DNA of 64,000 nucleotides from Pseudomonas sp. PB101 (GTDB lineage Bacteria; Pseudomonadota; Gammaproteobacteria; Pseudomonadales; Pseudomonadaceae). Numbering within the stretch: position 1 is the stretch's first letter; each line of letters opens with the position of its first letter. A program made the position numbers and the translations under genes. Where the stretch lies: contig NZ_RWIR01000013.1 in the NCBI RefSeq assembly GCF_009764265.1, forward strand, positions 24,166-88,165, given 5' to 3'. Positions 63,714 to 64,000 of this stretch are shown here, piece by piece. The notes beneath the pieces were generated by a model that saw only the letters and a program-made list of their open reading frames with translations, was not told the DNA's origin and searched no databases.

Positions 63714-64000
63714 TCTGTCGTTGCGCGATAGCTGGTCGTGTACATATCCATTCCTGCGGTAACGGCGGCTTATGGTTTCGCCCTTACGGCGAGTCCCTTT
63801 TGGCAAACGCCCCAAAAGGAACCAAAAGGTCTCGCCCCTTGCGTCCGGCCCCTCGCCTAGGCTCGGCGTTCCCTCGCTCCGGCATTCATCCGGGGGCATC
63901 GCCCTCCGGTTGGCTTCGCTGGCACCTACATGCGATGAGTTCGACTGCGTCGAACGGCGCTGCGCGCCAATCCCCGGATGAACACCTCCACTCAGCCTTC
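63714..64000. repeat. Heavily palindromic intergenic segment, probable dispersed repeat (runs off the window)
   Basis: No supported gene. It holds nested inverted repeats: CCTTTTGG/CCAAAAGG (63796-63819, with a second CCAAAAGG at 63822), TTCATCCGGGG (63885) with CCCCGGATGAA (63972), and between them GTTCGAC/GTCGAAC (63939-63955) and GGCGC/GCGCC (63956-63968). Open frames on both strands are Arg/Pro/Ser-rich, as expected of structured GC-rich DNA. From memory, similar stretches recur between genes in Pseudomonas and are often over-annotated as small proteins. Confidence 0.6.

Overview
The window is chromosomal DNA of a fluorescent Pseudomonas (P. fluorescens group or a close relative). The evidence is the pheA/hisC2–tyrA·aroA–cmk–rpsA–ihfB gene order with a fused TyrA–AroA protein, an O-antigen locus bounded by ihfB and wbpM exactly as in P. 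aeruginosa, a kdpFABC-DE block, and many paired REP palindromes of the type abundant in fluorescent pseudomonads. No phage, insertion sequence, CRISPR array, rRNA or tRNA gene was seen.

Layout. (1) 1-5331: end of hisC2, the fused tyrA-aroA gene, cmk and rpsA, the latter with its own leader and terminator. (2) 5417-7577: a WbpV-type sugar epimerase/reductase and a small lipoprotein sit between rpsA and ihfB, followed by ihfB and a LapA-like membrane protein. (3) 7759-24941: the O-antigen locus: wzz, wbpO, wbpP, a wzx-type flippase, a wzy-type polymerase, a WbpS-type amidotransferase, two GT4 glycosyltransferases, three genes for a UDP-L-HexNAc sugar, a 45-codon relic of a second wbpV, wbpL and wbpM. 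This part is visibly more A/T-rich than the flanks, as expected for an exchangeable serotype cassette. (4) 25054-31987: a ComEA-like protein, then an RTX protein with an apparent N-terminal transglutaminase-like domain, divergent from a complete type I secretion operon (ABC, HlyD-type, TolC-type). (5) 32045-33325: a second Wzz-type chain-length regulator. (6) 33793-38287: an SDR / FabF-like / TetR group, a DUF2897 protein and a lone ethanolamine-type permease. (7) 38515-41385: rmlB-rmlA-rmlD for dTDP-L-rhamnose, without rmlC. (8) 41606-49788: kdpF-A-B-C-D-E with a likely KdpE operator, punctuated by REP pairs. (9) 49945-63713: housekeeping and accessory genes: patatin phospholipase, CHAD protein, thioesterase, chemoreceptor, TatD, MltF-like lytic transglycosylase, DoxX, GreB, a YbbAP-type ABC transporter and TesA. 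The last 290 bases are a heavily palindromic, probably dispersed repeat.

How the genes fit together. The O-antigen genes give a coherent prediction. WbpM plus the WbpV-like reductase make the D-QuiNAc/D-FucNAc-type sugar that WbpL puts on undecaprenyl phosphate. WbpP and WbpO make UDP-D-GalNAcA, which the AsnB-like enzyme may amidate. WbjB-, RmlD- and WbjD-like enzymes make an L-HexNAc. Because the reductase is the short 285-residue RmlD type, L-QuiNAc is favoured over L-FucNAc. With only two further glycosyltransferases, a trisaccharide repeat is the simplest expectation; Wzx, Wzy and Wzz would handle export, polymerisation and length control.

The most unusual item is the RTX/transglutaminase-like protein with its private secretion system, lodged between the O-antigen locus and the second wzz.
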